Origin: Rhodococcus sp. 14-1411-2a
GTDB taxonomy: Bacteria > Actinomycetota > Actinomycetes > Mycobacteriales > Mycobacteriaceae
DNA: 64,000 nucleotides
Assembly (NCBI RefSeq): GCF_002259485.1
Contig: NZ_NPGA01000019.1
Coordinates: forward strand, 248,001-312,000
Direction of reading: 5' to 3'
Shown: positions 27,178 to 33,956 of the stretch, one piece after another
Layout: each line of letters starts with the position of its first letter
Position numbering within the stretch: the stretch's first letter is position 1
The notes under the pieces: generated by a model
What the model saw: the letters and a program-made list of their open reading frames with translations, nothing else
What the model was told of the DNA's origin: nothing
The model's database searches: none
Position numbers and translations under genes: made by a program

Positions 27178-27381
27178 ATGCGCACGAACCCATCGACCGA
27201 ACGGCTCAATGTCGCCGAGGCCGCAGCGTTTCTCGGCGTGAGCCGGCAGACCCTCTACAACCTGCGTTCGGCCGGCGCTGGTCCCGCGTCGTACAAGATC
27301 GGCGCGAAACTGTTCTTCGATCAGCGGGACCTCGACGTCTACGTGGCGCAGTGCAAAGCCGCAACGCTCGTCGGAGCGTGA
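27178..27381 (+). CDS. AlpA/Xis-like helix-turn-helix protein, 67 aa
   Basis: MerR/AlpA-type HTH_17 domain: RLNVAEAAAFLGVSRQTLYN, then GPASYKIGAKLFFDQRDLDVYV. Such small proteins act as excisionases (bending DNA at the att arms) or as regulators of the integrase promoter. The start is the ATG at 27178 with GGAG six bases upstream; the frame extends 38 codons further but without a ribosome site. First gene of the rightward group, divergent from int. Xis role is inferred from size, fold and position. Confidence 0.8.
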   Translation: MRTNPSTERLNVAEAAAFLGVSRQTLYNLRSAGAGPASYKIGAKLFFDQRDLDVYVAQCKAATLVGA

Positions 27382-27458
27382 CCGGGGACCTCTACTCGTC
27401 ATCCATCCCAAGGCCGGCTCAGCCCACAACTGCCGACGTTGAAAGATGGTCCCCTGCA

Positions 27459-27668
27459 ATGATTATCGACCCCAGAACACAGAAATGCCCCCGACCGCAG
27501 TCGAGGGCATTCCGCGAAATAGACCTACCGCCAGATAGTCCGATCTCGTCTCCCGAGGCGATTCTAGCGCGAGCGGCCGACATTCTCGAGTCCCCCGTTT
27601 CATGGGGTTGCGTTGCGTTGCTCTGCAACGTCGTCGCGCTCGGTTCGTTCCTGGCGGGTGCGCGATGA
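27459..27668 (+). CDS. Hypothetical protein with hydrophobic C-terminus, 69 aa
   Basis: Not recognised. The first 45 residues are polar and proline-rich (MIIDPRTQKCPRPQSRAF; DLPPDSPISSPEAILARAAD); the last 20, SWGCVALLCNVVALGSFLAG, are hydrophobic enough for one membrane pass. Its stop overlaps the next start (ATGA), which supports that it is translated. The start codon has no clear ribosome site. A membrane or peripheral role is only a guess. Confidence 0.5.
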   Translation: MIIDPRTQKCPRPQSRAFREIDLPPDSPISSPEAILARAADILESPVSWGCVALLCNVVALGSFLAGAR

Positions 27669-28201
27669 TTCGATTTGTCGAGTGCGAGCCGCACGAGTAC
27701 GACGAAAGCTGCCGTGTCTGCCGTGATGCTCACGGCTCACGCTTCGACGGTTCACGCTATGCCGCCGACGAACGCCGGCTCGTGCTCCGAGCGATGGGCA
27801 TTAGGTCGATTCGGTTGCAGAACCGCCTACTCGCCGAGGGTGGGGACGACTTGATCGACCTTGCAGTTCGGTGCTTGCAGTCCTTGCCGTCGTCGTCGCT
27901 CGAAACGCAGCTCGACACCACCATTCCGGCGCGTAGGACTGCTGGCGCGCCGGTCACCGATCGCACTCACCGTATGCGTGCCGTAGACAAACGGGACCCA
28001 CGGAAAGCGCTCCCGAAAAGCACCGTGGACGTCTTGCGTGAGTTCTACCGCGCCGAGGGTCGACTCCCGGTCATCGTGCCGCTGGCCATCGGGGCCGAGG
28101 TCGCGGCCGAGGTCGGATTGCCGACGCGGTTCCTCATGCCCCAGAACTTGCGCGCCGAGCTTACGGCTCGATTCAGGAACGAACTTACGGAGATATTCTG
28201 A
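27665..28201 (+). CDS. Hypothetical protein, possible zinc finger, coupled to helicase, 178 aa
   Basis: Not recognised. The N-terminus has a compact cysteine/histidine set, CEPHEYDESCRVCRDAHGS (about residues 6-24), able to bind zinc. The middle is helical (LVLRAMGIRSIRLQNRLL) and the C-terminal part (STVDVLREFYRAEGRLPVIV ... LTARFRNELTEIF) is basic and helical. It overlaps the preceding gene by four bases and the helicase by one base, so all three are coupled. The position directly before a helicase that lacks a primase domain suggests a replication-initiation accessory or DNA-binding protein. Confidence 0.6.
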   Translation: MIRFVECEPHEYDESCRVCRDAHGSRFDGSRYAADERRLVLRAMGIRSIRLQNRLLAEGGDDLIDLAVRCLQSLPSSSLETQLDTTIPARRTAGAPVTDRTHRMRAVDKRDPRKALPKSTVDVLREFYRAEGRLPVIVPLAIGAEVAAEVGLPTRFLMPQNLRAELTARFRNELTEIF

Positions 28202-29577
28202 TGCCCGACACAACGCCCGAGGCCGAGCTGAGGCTCTCGCGCCAGCACACTGGACAAGCTCGGTGGGCCTACGTCCTGGCCGAGAACCACGCTCACGACC
28301 TGATGTTCGTCCACGGGCTCGGATGGTTCGCCTATGACGGGACCCGCTGGAGCGAGGACCCGGACGGTGCTTCGGCGACGCAGAAACTTCTCGCCCTCCT
28401 TCGGGTGGCCCGATCGAACGAACTCGTGGACAAAGACACGCTCTCCGAAATTGCGTCCTGCGAGCGTGCGAGCGGGCTTGCCGGGGTGCTCAGCATTGCG
28501 GCGAAGCTGCCAGCTCTGCATTGTTCTGTCGACCAGCTCGACGCCGACCCGAACGTTCTCAATGTGGCGAACGGGACCGTCGACCTCCTCGACGGCGCTC
28601 TGCGAAATCACGATCCGGCCGACCGGATCACGAAAGTGACACGCGCGGCGTATCGACCCGAGTCCCGTTCCGTGGCGTGGGAGAGATTTCTGAAGTCTTC
28701 GCTACCCGACGCCGAGGTTCGCGCGTTCCTACAGCGATACGCCGGTTACGCGCTCGGTGGCCGAGTGACCGAACACATTCTGACGATCCTGCACGGAGAG
28801 GGTCGCAACGGTAAGGGAGTTTTCTACGGCGCTCTGAATCACGCTCTCGGATCGTATGCCGGCATCGGCGAGTCCGAGTTGTTCCTCGATCGCAGAGGCG
28901 CTCACACCACCGGCGAGATGGACTTACGCGGACTGCGACTGGTCACCGTCTCCGAGACCGGACAGGGTGCCCAGCTCGCCGCTGCGACGGTGAAACGACT
29001 GGTCGGTGGAGACAGGATCAAGGCTCGTCGGATGCACCGAGATTTCGTGGAGTTCGAGCCGAGTCACTCGCCGTTTCTCGTGACGAACCATCTACCGAAG
29101 GTGCGCGGCGACGATCCGGCGCTATGGGCACGTCTGCGCGTCGTCCCGTTCGGCGTGGTGATCCCCGAGGCCGACCGAGTGAAGGACCTGCCGGCAAGCC
29201 TGGAACTCGACGCGGACGCCGTGCTCGCGTGGACGATGGCCGGCAGACGCGACTACCTGGACCGTGGAGACCTCGCAGCTCCCGAGGCCGTGAAGGGTGC
29301 CACGGCAGGTTATCGGCGCGCGCAGGACGCAGTGAGCCAGTTCCTGGACCAGGTGATGGAAATCGACGCCGACGAGAAGGCCCTCCTGTCGACGGTCTAC
29401 AGCCGGTGGACCATGTGGGCCACCAAGAACGAGCAGCCGCCTCTGGCGAAGAAAGCTTTCCGTGAGGCACTGGAAGCCCGGAACGTGCCCGTACGGATTT
29501 CGACCGGCAAGCAGAACTACGTGTTCGGCTACCGACTGCCGGAGCGAAAGCTGGTCCTCTCCTCCTCCCAGGATTGA
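28201..29577 (+). CDS. D5/P4-type SF3 replicative helicase, 458 aa
   Basis: Replication protein of phage/plasmid primase-helicase type. The D5 N-terminal region is at about residues 15-170 (FVHGLGWFAYDGTRWSEDP; LNVANGTVDLLDG). Walker A is GEGRNGKG at 199-206, with glycine in place of the usual serine/threonine after the lysine; Walker B region is LRLVTVSET near 245-253. The motif TNHLPKVRGDDPALWARLR near 295-313 is the family signature. No primase (TOPRIM or prim-pol) domain precedes it. It probably lets the excised element replicate itself. Confidence 0.9.
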   Translation: MPDTTPEAELRLSRQHTGQARWAYVLAENHAHDLMFVHGLGWFAYDGTRWSEDPDGASATQKLLALLRVARSNELVDKDTLSEIASCERASGLAGVLSIAAKLPALHCSVDQLDADPNVLNVANGTVDLLDGALRNHDPADRITKVTRAAYRPESRSVAWERFLKSSLPDAEVRAFLQRYAGYALGGRVTEHILTILHGEGRNGKGVFYGALNHALGSYAGIGESELFLDRRGAHTTGEMDLRGLRLVTVSETGQGAQLAAATVKRLVGGDRIKARRMHRDFVEFEPSHSPFLVTNHLPKVRGDDPALWARLRVVPFGVVIPEADRVKDLPASLELDADAVLAWTMAGRRDYLDRGDLAAPEAVKGATAGYRRAQDAVSQFLDQVMEIDADEKALLSTVYSRWTMWATKNEQPPLAKKAFREALEARNVPVRISTGKQNYVFGYRLPERKLVLSSSQD

Positions 29578-29591
29578 ACCGGAAATGCCCG

Positions 29592-29674
29592 GAGGGGAAA
29601 AAGGGGAATTGAAAACCTAATCCCCCATGTGTACGCGTGGGGCAATTACACATTGAAATCCCCTTTTTCCCCTC
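29592..29674. repeat. Long inverted repeat after the helicase gene
   Basis: Two perfect 16-bp arms, GAGGGGAAAAAGGGGA at 29592-29607 and its complement at 29659-29674, enclose 51 bases with further symmetric pieces (CCCCATG / CGTGGGG; CAAT-TACAC-ATTG). The tract is markedly richer in A and T than its surroundings. Candidate replication origin, operator, or transcript terminator. Confidence 0.6.
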
Positions 29675-29730
29675 ACCCACCATGACCAGAACTAATAAGC
29701 ACACCCTAAGTGGAAGAAAGAGAGCATCAC

Positions 29731-30786
29731 ATGACCATCACACGGTTCGATCCATCGACGCCGCCGACGAACCCGGACGACATCGCCCAGGAAATCGGTG
29801 AGGACGAGAGTCCCGACGTCCTCAGTTCCGATGCCGTGAAGGCAGGAAACCGAGCGGCGATGACCGACGCCGCCGAGCGCGAAGCCCGGTTGATCGTCGG
29901 GACGACTCAGGCAGGAGCCCGAGAGCGCGACTTCCGACTCTCGGAAGACCGAGCAACAGCCGAACGTGCACGCGCCCAGATCGACGCACAGCGCGGTGGA
30001 CCGACGATCTCGACCGCACTGCGCGGAGAGGCCGGCGAGGCCGTGAGCGAGCTTCTACGGCTCGATGACATCGCACGGCAGGCATCGGCCATCGAACACC
30101 GCGTAAACGCCGAGGTCGGCGAACTGGAGGCGGCGAAGGCCAAAGCGGCCGAGGATGCCCTACTGGACGGCTTTCTGTCGGAAGGGTGGGATGCCAGCGC
30201 GTCGAAGAGGGCCGTACCGCCGATCCTCACGCCCTTCATGGCGCACAACGAGCACCAGCGGCCCGTGGGTCGGCCGGAAGGCTTCGCCGTGGACGTGCGC
30301 ACTCGACTCCGCCGGCAGCACGCCGAACGCAACGCCGAGCGGGTTCGCAACAACCTCGAGAGCATCGAAAAGCTGCTCAGTTCTCGCACACTGTCGATTC
30401 TCGATAGCGCCGGTACGGCAGCGGACGCCCTTGAGGCAGCGGGCCTATCGGTCGACGCCAGCGCAGAAGACATCATCGAGCAAGACGACCCGGCGGTCTC
30501 GGCAGCCTGGCGAGCATGGCGGGAAGCCGTGGTCCGGTGGACCGAGGTCCAGTCGACGCGCCGTTGGCTCGCAGTGGCGCTGTCGAACGGGTTCGATCCG
30601 AAACGGCCTCTGGAGTTGCTGAACGGCACAGACGCCGAACGGATTTCGTGGGAGCGGCAATTCGTGGGAGCCGAGGTAGGGGTCCGTGTAGAGGGGTCCC
30701 ATATGGCCCTTGTCTGGTGGCTCGCACATGGCAGGCCACCGGCCGCAGGGGTAGCGGCACTGGACGAAGTGGAGGCAGCACAGTGA
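29731..30786 (+). CDS. Hypothetical coiled-coil-rich protein, 351 aa
   Basis: Not recognised. Acidic N-terminus (ITRFDPSTPPTNPDDIAQEI), then long charged helices with heptad-like spacing (AAEREARLIVGTTQAGARER; ARQASAIEHRVNAEVGELEA; NAERVRNNLESIEKLLSS), and a C-terminal globular region with several tryptophans (AWRAWREAVVRWTEVQSTRRW; SHMALVWWLAHGRPPA). ATG 29731 is preceded by GAAAGAGAG; a GTG seven codons upstream is less likely. It overlaps the next gene (GTGA). The long helices recall scaffold or structural accessory proteins, but nothing proves this. Confidence 0.6.
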   Translation: MTITRFDPSTPPTNPDDIAQEIGEDESPDVLSSDAVKAGNRAAMTDAAEREARLIVGTTQAGARERDFRLSEDRATAERARAQIDAQRGGPTISTALRGEAGEAVSELLRLDDIARQASAIEHRVNAEVGELEAAKAKAAEDALLDGFLSEGWDASASKRAVPPILTPFMAHNEHQRPVGRPEGFAVDVRTRLRRQHAERNAERVRNNLESIEKLLSSRTLSILDSAGTAADALEAAGLSVDASAEDIIEQDDPAVSAAWRAWREAVVRWTEVQSTRRWLAVALSNGFDPKRPLELLNGTDAERISWERQFVGAEVGVRVEGSHMALVWWLAHGRPPAAGVAALDEVEAAQ

Positions 30787-31079
30787 CCGCCAAGAACCGA
30801 GGGGTTGGTCGTTACCTGTCCGACGACCATCACGTTGCGTCCGTGTTGAGAGCCAAGAAAGCTCAGCTGGAACGGGATGAACGACGACGCGCGCACGAGA
30901 ACGAGATGTCCGCCAAGCGATCGAAGCGGCAGTCAGAGCGAGACGCCGAGGCGGACAAGGTGAAGTCGCAACTGGTCGCCGGCACCGAGAGTAATACCTC
31001 TGATGGAGGGTCGCCGCTCAAGTCGGCTCAGCGTCGCGAGAACGCCGGTCGAGGGTTCGGGAAGTACCTCGACCAGTAG
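30783..31079 (+). CDS. Hypothetical charged protein with duplicated end motif, 98 aa
   Basis: Starts with GTG overlapping the preceding stop. Very charged helical middle (KKAQLERDERRRAHENEMSA, then KRSKRQSERDAEADKVKSQL). A short motif appears at both ends: RGVGRYLSDD near residue 7 and RGFGKYLDQ as the last nine residues. Not recognised. Such paired terminal motifs around a helix could be two binding sites for one partner. Confidence 0.55.
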   Translation: MTAKNRGVGRYLSDDHHVASVLRAKKAQLERDERRRAHENEMSAKRSKRQSERDAEADKVKSQLVAGTESNTSDGGSPLKSAQRRENAGRGFGKYLDQ

Positions 31080-31452
31080 GCGCACAGCGTGGCGTACAGC
31101 CCCGGCATTCCATCGCGGAGTGTCGGGGCATCGTCGTCTCGACCCCTAGGGGGTCCACCTCCCCCCACCCCCTCAAACGGAAGGCAGCCCCGTACTGCGC
31201 TCTGGCAGGGCTGCGGTGCTAACTGTATCGGCCCCGGTAGCCTGAGCTGGCGTTTTACCCCCTCTGGTACCCCTCCAAGCCGACCGTAGAGCGACGTTAC
31301 AGCCACTAGCGGGGCGAAACATGCTCTCGCTTAACATCTTTCGCTCGAACGAGCGGCGGGAAACACAAGCGGGGCGAACTTTTGACAGCGCGGATACCGT
31401 AGTTCCGAGCGTCTAATCGGGTGCTCGAAGACGTCGAAAAGGATTGCGCGCC
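31080..31452. other. Structured non-coding region of the element
   Basis: 373 bases without a gene. It contains GACCCC-TAG-GGGGTC (31141-31155), GCAGCCC / GGGCTGC (31184-31214), the perfect palindrome CGCTCG-AA-CGAGCG (31342-31355), and the direct repeat AGCGGGGCGAA at 31308-31318 and 31368-31378, exactly 60 bases apart. The next genes (54-aa, TerS-like) start just after it. It could be a terminator plus promoter region, a packaging site or a replication origin. Confidence 0.5.
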
Positions 31453-31617
31453 ATGCCTATCACTCCACCAAGCGCCAGCACCAAGACCGAGCATCTCGCC
31501 GCCGCCGAGGCCGCTCTAGCGAAGGCGTACCGTCTCGCCGACAAGTCTTACGAGATTTCCCCCGACTTCCATGCCCTGCTCGCGTCGCTTCACCTCGGCA
31601 TCGCGGGGCTGAAGTGA
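31453..31617 (+). CDS. Hypothetical small protein, 54 aa
   Basis: Begins MPITPPSASTKTEHLAAAEA and continues as one helix (ALAKAYRLADKSYEISPDFH). ATG has AAGGA ten bases upstream, and the stop overlaps the next start as GTGA, so translation is likely. Not recognised; the helical repeat of alanines suggests a small helical bundle or adaptor. First of four closely packed genes at the right end of the element. Confidence 0.55.
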   Translation: MPITPPSASTKTEHLAAAEAALAKAYRLADKSYEISPDFHALLASLHLGIAGLK

Positions 31618-32006
31618 GCGCCGAGCGGGTAGACCTCGCAGAAATCTTCACCGCCAAAGCCGCCGAGTTGGGGATGCAGCTCGACGCCGACGACCTGGAG
31701 GTAGTGCGCCGAGCGCAACAGGCAGCCGATGCGGCCGACCGCTGCGCGCGTGACCTCGCAACGCCGGGACTCTCCACCACAGGTGCCCGTTCGTTGATGG
31801 CCGAGCAACGCGCGCAGAGCCTCGCACAAACCAAGTTGATGGCCGACGTTGACCGTCGTCTCGGAGTCGCAGCCGCGCAAGGTGGCGCGAGAGGCATCCG
31901 AGGCACGTACACCGGCGACGGCAGTCAGAACCAGACCCGCGACTCTGAGCGGGCCAACCGTCGCGGGGAGACTCGGCAGAGCCGCACGGCCGCTCGGAGG
32001 GCATGA
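31614..32006 (+). CDS. Possible phage terminase small subunit-like protein, 130 aa
   Basis: GTG start overlapping the previous stop. The pattern of a helix LDADDLEVVRRAQQAADAAD, a loop with TPGLSTTGARS, then a second helix LMAEQRAQSLAQTKLMADVD and RRLG resembles P27-type terminase small subunits of actinophages, which have an acidic helix, a linker and an R-x-Q-x-x-L helix. The C-terminal 45 residues are basic and disordered (GSQNQTRDSERANRRGETRQ). Small subunits choose the DNA to be packaged; satellites use their own to steal helper capsids. The match is by pattern only, without a confirmed alignment. Confidence 0.35.
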   Translation: MSAERVDLAEIFTAKAAELGMQLDADDLEVVRRAQQAADAADRCARDLATPGLSTTGARSLMAEQRAQSLAQTKLMADVDRRLGVAAAQGGARGIRGTYTGDGSQNQTRDSERANRRGETRQSRTAARRA

Positions 32007-32007
32007 G

Positions 32008-32301
32008 ATGGCCCGCCCGATCGCCGTACCGGTGAAGCCGGACACCAGCAGGGCCGGCGACGAGCTACCGGCCGACCTTCGGCCCGACGCCTGGCGCGAG
32101 TGGCTGTCCGAGGTCCACGACGAGCCGACGACGGAGTTCGAGAAGGACATCGCCTACCCGGACGGCTGGACCGCGAACCCGTTCGGCTCGACGGCCGAGA
32201 AGCGGGCCTACGCCCTCCCGACGCCGGTCGATTGGTGGCGCGAAGAAGTGGCCGCACAGCTGCAATGGCGTGCCCGCGACGACTGGAGGGCCGCGCAGTG
32301 A
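32008..32301 (+). CDS. Hypothetical acidic protein, 97 aa
   Basis: ATG preceded by GGAGG seven bases upstream; stop overlaps the next start (GTGA). Tryptophan-rich acidic sequence: RPDAWREWLSEVHDEPTTEF, DIAYPDGWTANPFGSTAEKR, VDWWREEVAAQLQWRARDDW. Not recognised. The lack of cysteines and the high content of W and E suggest a small protein-binding domain. It sits between the TerS-like gene and a cysteine-rich gene in a tight group. Confidence 0.55.
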   Translation: MARPIAVPVKPDTSRAGDELPADLRPDAWREWLSEVHDEPTTEFEKDIAYPDGWTANPFGSTAEKRAYALPTPVDWWREEVAAQLQWRARDDWRAAQ

Positions 32302-32858
32302 CCACCGCCGACGTCTCTCTGATCGTACCTGCGACGTGTCCGCGCGGACACGTCCTGGAGCCCCGCACCGTCACCCTGGACGTTCGGGTCGTCCAACACA
32401 CGAAGACCAGCCGACGTCTCGACGCGACAGCCTGGCGGTGCGTTCCCTGCGTCCGAGCAGATTGCTACACCGCGCACACGGGTGAACCCGCACCCGCCGA
32501 AATACTTCGCGCCGAGTGCTTCGCGCGACAGCACGGATGGAACAGCACCAGCGGGTGGCACCGTCGCGTGCGCTTCGGCAGCGGTAGGCAGTTCTCCGAC
32601 CGCGACGCAACCCCGGACAAGACCGACAAGAAACGGAACAGAAGCATGACCTATCGGGACCCGACCGCCGTCGCCGCACTGAGTGCCACCGTTGGCGTCA
32701 CGCAGAACCGACTCGAAACCACCTGGCGCGACTATCTCGACCCTGACGAATTGCCGACCGAGGCCGACCGGCAGGAAGTCGAGCAGCTCGGGCTCGACGC
32801 CTGGCGCGAAGCGCGCGCGTACCGGCGCTACCGCGCCACGCGCGGACGTGCGGCCTAG
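32298..32858 (+). CDS. Hypothetical protein with zinc-binding cysteine cluster, 186 aa
   Basis: GTG start overlapping the previous stop. The first half has TCPRGHVLEP (residues 13-22) and, 30 residues later, WRCVPCVRADCYTAH, giving four or five cysteines and two histidines placed as in a zinc ribbon or treble clef. The second half is helical and acidic (RLETTWRDYLDPDELPTEAD ... REARAYRRYRATRGRAA). It might be a nuclease-like or nucleic-acid binding protein; I see no clear HNH catalytic motif. A second start (MTYRDPTAV) at 32646 would split off the helical half. Last gene before the right att region. Confidence 0.55.
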   Translation: MTTADVSLIVPATCPRGHVLEPRTVTLDVRVVQHTKTSRRLDATAWRCVPCVRADCYTAHTGEPAPAEILRAECFARQHGWNSTSGWHRRVRFGSGRQFSDRDATPDKTDKKRNRSMTYRDPTAVAALSATVGVTQNRLETTWRDYLDPDELPTEADRQEVEQLGLDAWREARAYRRYRATRGRAA

Positions 32859-33087
32859 TGGCTGCGCAGCGTGGCGGGTATCTCCAGCGCCGGCGGCAGC
32901 GCCCGCCGATTGTCCGGCACGTTCTCAGTCCGCAGCCAGTCCGCAACTGGTCCGCAGAACTCGATTCTGACAGCGGTAGCGCGGGGGAGATACCGGTAGG
33001 AATAATGCACGTAGTGCCTGTTAAAGACGGTAGTGGTCGGTAAAGCAAGATCACGACACGTTGCCGTCGAAGTCGCAGAACCGGTAA
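32859..33087. other. Right end of element, non-coding
   Basis: From the last gene to attR. It contains the right arm-type sites (32927-32957) and nothing else recognised. A 61-codon frame starting at a GTG overlapping the previous stop covers the arm sites; I do not accept it as a gene. Confidence 0.5.
32927..32957 (+). repeat. Right integrase arm-type sites
   Basis: AGTCCGCAG at 32927, AGTCCGCAA at 32938 and GGTCCGCAG at 32949, spaced 11 bases apart, i.e. about one helical turn. 32935-32957 is identical to 25586-25608 near the left end, in the same orientation. Confidence 0.65.
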
Positions 33088-33131
33088 TTTACACACCAGC
33101 GGTCGGGGGTTCGAACCCCTCTGCGCCCACC
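33088..33131 (+). repeat. attR core repeat (44 bp), displaced tRNA-Val 3' half
   Basis: Exact copy of 25486-25529. It is the original chromosomal 3' half of tRNA-Val, cut off by the insertion. The base after CC is G here, whereas the element copy continues with A to give CCA. Confidence 0.95.
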
Positions 33132-33281
33132 GTCTTCCAATACGCGGCTCGCCGGGACCCCGCACAACGCGCCCGATGCTCCTCTGGCAGCCGTTCATCC
33201 GCGCCGAAGAGTGTGTGGCTGGGTTCAGCCGTGGTGTTACGTTCGACCCGCACCCGACGACACCGACACGAGGCGGACGAT

Positions 33282-33956
33282 GTGACCCGGTACGACGCAC
33301 TGACAGAACTTCTCGACGAGAGGTATTCGTGCCGGCAGTTCCTGCCGAAGCAGGTCTCGCGTGAGGTACTCGAACAGTTACTGTCTGCCGCCCGGCGCAC
33401 ACCTTCTTGGTCCAACACCCAGTCGTGGCAGATCATCGTGACCGAAGGCAATGCCACCCGGAAGTTCTCCGACGCTTTGGTGGAGCACGTGGCGTCCGGT
33501 GTGCCGCAACCGGACTTCCCGTTCCCGGCGAACTACAACGCTCTGCACCGTGCACGGCGACGTGAATGCGGTGGCGCGCTGTACGAAAGCATCGGCGTGG
33601 TCAAGTCCGACACCGAGGCGACGACGCGTCAATTCATTCGCAATTACGAGCTGTTCGACGCCCCGCACGCGGCCATCATCACCACCGACGCCGATCTGGG
33701 TGTGTACGGCGCGGTCGATTGCGGTTTGTATCTGCAGACTTTTCTGCTGGCCGCGCAGAGTCTCGGTGTCGGAGCGATCGCACAAGCAGCCCTGGCCGCG
33801 TACTCACCGTTTCTGCACGAGTGGTTCGACATCCCGGACACTCGAAAAGTGGTGGCCGGCATCTCCTTCGGCTACCCGGACGAGACACACTCGATCAATG
33901 GATTCCGTACCAGCCGAGCTCCTTTGGACGAGACGGTCACGTTCGTCGGGAGCTGA
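33282..33956 (+). CDS. Nitroreductase family protein, 224 aa
   Basis: FMN-dependent reductase. N-terminal flavin-binding motif ERYSCRQFLPKQVSREVLEQ, then LSAARRTPSWSNTQSWQIIV, and near the C-terminus GVGAIAQAALAAYSPFLHEW with the final GISFGYPDETHSINGFRTSR. It matches the NfnB/nitrobenzoate-reductase type with a single domain. The start is GTG 33282 with a purine-rich stretch upstream. It is the first chromosomal gene to the right of the element; its tail overlaps the convergent transporter gene by 20 bases. Substrate unknown (nitroaromatics or quinones are typical). Confidence 0.85.
   Translation: MTRYDALTELLDERYSCRQFLPKQVSREVLEQLLSAARRTPSWSNTQSWQIIVTEGNATRKFSDALVEHVASGVPQPDFPFPANYNALHRARRRECGGALYESIGVVKSDTEATTRQFIRNYELFDAPHAAIITTDADLGVYGAVDCGLYLQTFLLAAQSLGVGAIAQAALAAYSPFLHEWFDIPDTRKVVAGISFGYPDETHSINGFRTSRAPLDETVTFVGS

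Larger units (their letters stand above)
25486..33131. mobile_element. Integrative element in tRNA-Val, about 7.6 kb, satellite-like
   Basis: Bounded by 44-bp identical direct repeats (25486-25529 and 33088-33131) that copy the anticodon loop to near the 3' end of the tRNA. The integrase lies next to the left repeat and reads toward it; all other genes read the opposite way in overlapping groups. Cargo recognised: tyrosine integrase, AlpA/Xis-like protein, D5-type SF3 helicase, possible terminase small subunit. There are no capsid, tail, large-terminase, FtsK/TraB transfer, resistance or lysis genes. Phage satellites and stripped actinomycete integrative elements have this outline; which of the two it is cannot be settled here. 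Confidence 0.88.

Noticed and set aside
27459-27668. 27459-27668 as a holin
   Set aside because: One hydrophobic segment at the C-terminus, no second pass, and no endolysin anywhere in the element; kept as hypothetical.
31382-31417. TTGACA at 31382 as a promoter for the TerS-like gene group
   Set aside because: No acceptable -10 hexamer at 16-19 bases; the nearest TCTAAT is 24 bases away.
32858-33043. 61-codon frame starting at a GTG overlapping the last element gene
   Set aside because: It covers the integrase arm repeats and has arginine/proline-rich composition; no sign of a real product.
25486-33131. Complete prophage
   Set aside because: No portal, capsid, tail, large terminase or lysis gene in 7.6 kb, and both ends are present, so nothing large has been cut off at the edges.
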